Source: Phytophthora quininea (lineage: Eukaryota; Oomycota; Peronosporomycetes; Peronosporales; Peronosporaceae). From it: a stretch of 64,000 bases of DNA. A model generated the notes under the pieces. That model was not told the origin of the DNA. It saw nothing but the letters and a program-made list of their open reading frames with translations, and did not search any database. The stretch lies in NCBI GenBank assembly GCA_011947345.1, contig JAAVTG010000256.1, forward strand, positions 124,001 to 188,000, in the 5' to 3' direction. Of the stretch, positions 63,021-64,000 are shown piece by piece (the first letter of the stretch is position 1; every line of letters begins with the position of its first letter). Made by a program: the position numbers and the translations under genes.

Positions 63021-64000
63021 GATTGATAACGTTTCCAAGCTCCTCACAACTTTTGGCGGCCTTGGGATCATAATCGAGCGCCCAGGCTGCAAAAGCTTCG
63101 GCTGAAATGGACACTTGGCGAAGCAGTGTTTTTGGCCGCTTCTTGACTGCATACACACGATTCGTGTGAGTATTACCAGCTTCCAAATCTCCCTCCTGGT
63201 TGCCATCTCGATCTGCTTGCACTTCATCAGTTACGACGACGACGTCCTCCGTCGGAGTATTTCGACTCGTCGACAGCAACGAAGTGTTTCGCGACCTTTA
63301 CGGCGAGCTCTGCCTGAAGCAGACAGTGAAGGTGACAGCGCAGAAGGTGTTGGCTCCGAATGCAACTCGACATTCTCGATCTTGTAGTCTTTCAAGACCC
63401 GGAAAGCTCGCTTCCGCTGCTGTTTCTCTTCTTCGCGACGCTGCAGACGTTGTGCAGGAGTATCAAAGACCCGCATCGTCTCGCCGTCACTACTGCAACC
63501 GCTACTGTTTTGTCGAGCAAGTGGGGAATGTTTAATTATTCCGTTCTCATCACTCGTGGTATCGTGGCAGCTGTGACGTCTTCGCTTCATCACCGTACGC
63601 GTGAGTGCGTTGAAAACGTCCGAGATATTGGAGTCATAGTGCTTCTCGAAGGCATCCAGCTCAATCTTGCTGTTGATCTCGAGGATTTTCTTTTCACGGA
63701 GATGGCATAGCTGCAGCTCCAAGTCGGAGGCTTCGTCTTCTGTTTCGCTTTCCATGCTGTCTCTGATGGAAATCCTCCGCATCATTTCGTTGGTACCTGG
63801 CTCGGGCTTCCCTGTTGTTGCGTGAAGGACAACATATTCGTAAAACTGCGGCGAATGCGACTACGACGGAGTTCATCAAGACGCTTTTTCTCCTGGTATG
63901 CTCGCAGCTTCTCCACGTCCTCCATGTGCTTCTCCGCACGCTCCACAATTACAGTCCAGCGCTCATGTAGCTGCTCTGCAGTGTACAAGTCGAATTGCGC
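62998..64000 (-). pseudogene. C-terminal part of a second multi-pass membrane paralog, frame-broken, cut by the window edge
   Basis: Matches the tail of the 57-60-kb gene in the same order: LHERWTVIVERAEKHMEDVE, KKRLDELRRSRIRRSFTNML, LREKKILEINSKIELDAFEK, FDTPAQRLQRREEEKQQRKR, then STSRNTPTEDVVVVTDEV and SISAEAFAAWALDYDPKAAK. It is read in three frames, with shifts at about 63790 and 63280. The second shift is at the position homologous to one of the frame changes in the first paralog, so a small unrecognised intron is possible there. The membrane part lies beyond 64000. Tandem, same-strand duplication of the neighbour. Confidence 0.7.

Noticed and set aside
1..64000. CRISPR array or bacterial operon
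   Set aside because: No regularly spaced repeats. The intron-containing genes and eukaryotic mobile elements show a nuclear eukaryotic genome.

Overview
The window looks like nuclear DNA of an oomycete of the Phytophthora / downy-mildew group (Peronosporaceae). The evidence is short GT..AG introns of about 56-80 bases, many genes and relics of secreted RXLR-dEER effectors, a Crypton tyrosine-recombinase element, a chromodomain Ty3/gypsy element, and GC-rich, mostly intronless housekeeping genes in islands between repeat-rich stretches. I cannot name the species from sequence alone.

Layout. 0-10 kb is a repeat-rich effector region: an intact RXLR gene (1018-1512, +), a Crypton (2523-4709, -), a small Harbinger-type TIR element (5319-5894), a LINE 3' relic and three decayed RXLR loci. 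10-21 kb is a gene-dense island: an Arb2-AGC kinase fusion, ribosomal protein L11, an alpha/beta hydrolase, methylmalonate-semialdehyde dehydrogenase, an MFS transporter and one uncharacterised gene. 21-26.2 kb holds an RXLR gene cut by a 956-bp TIR element between its signal peptide and its RXLR motif, a 5'-truncated LINE with target-site duplication, and two more effector relics. 27-35 kb is a second island: a large secreted cysteine-module protein, an intron-containing hydrolase paralog, a GAF-domain protein and a ubiquitin-like/eL41 fusion. 35-46 kb has an unknown gene with three in-frame stops, a LINE relic and, inserted into it, a complete 6.6-kb chromovirus with matching LTRs. 46-57 kb is a duplicated effector cluster: one stop-truncated RXLR gene, two RXLR genes with identical predicted proteins in inverted orientation, two relics, ankyrin-like debris, a second LINE and a 365-bp piece of the next gene. 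57-64 kb holds two tandem paralogs of a large multi-pass membrane protein with a coiled-coil gene between them; the second paralog runs off the right edge.

The effector loci share a C-terminal box (about KKxLKxDGxYxxW/Y), so they appear to be one family expanding, inverting and decaying in place, with mobile elements doing part of the breaking. Many reading frames, including conserved housekeeping genes, are broken by single-base shifts, a number of them in or next to short homopolymers. Some are therefore probably assembly errors. Nonsense codons and insertions cannot be explained that way.
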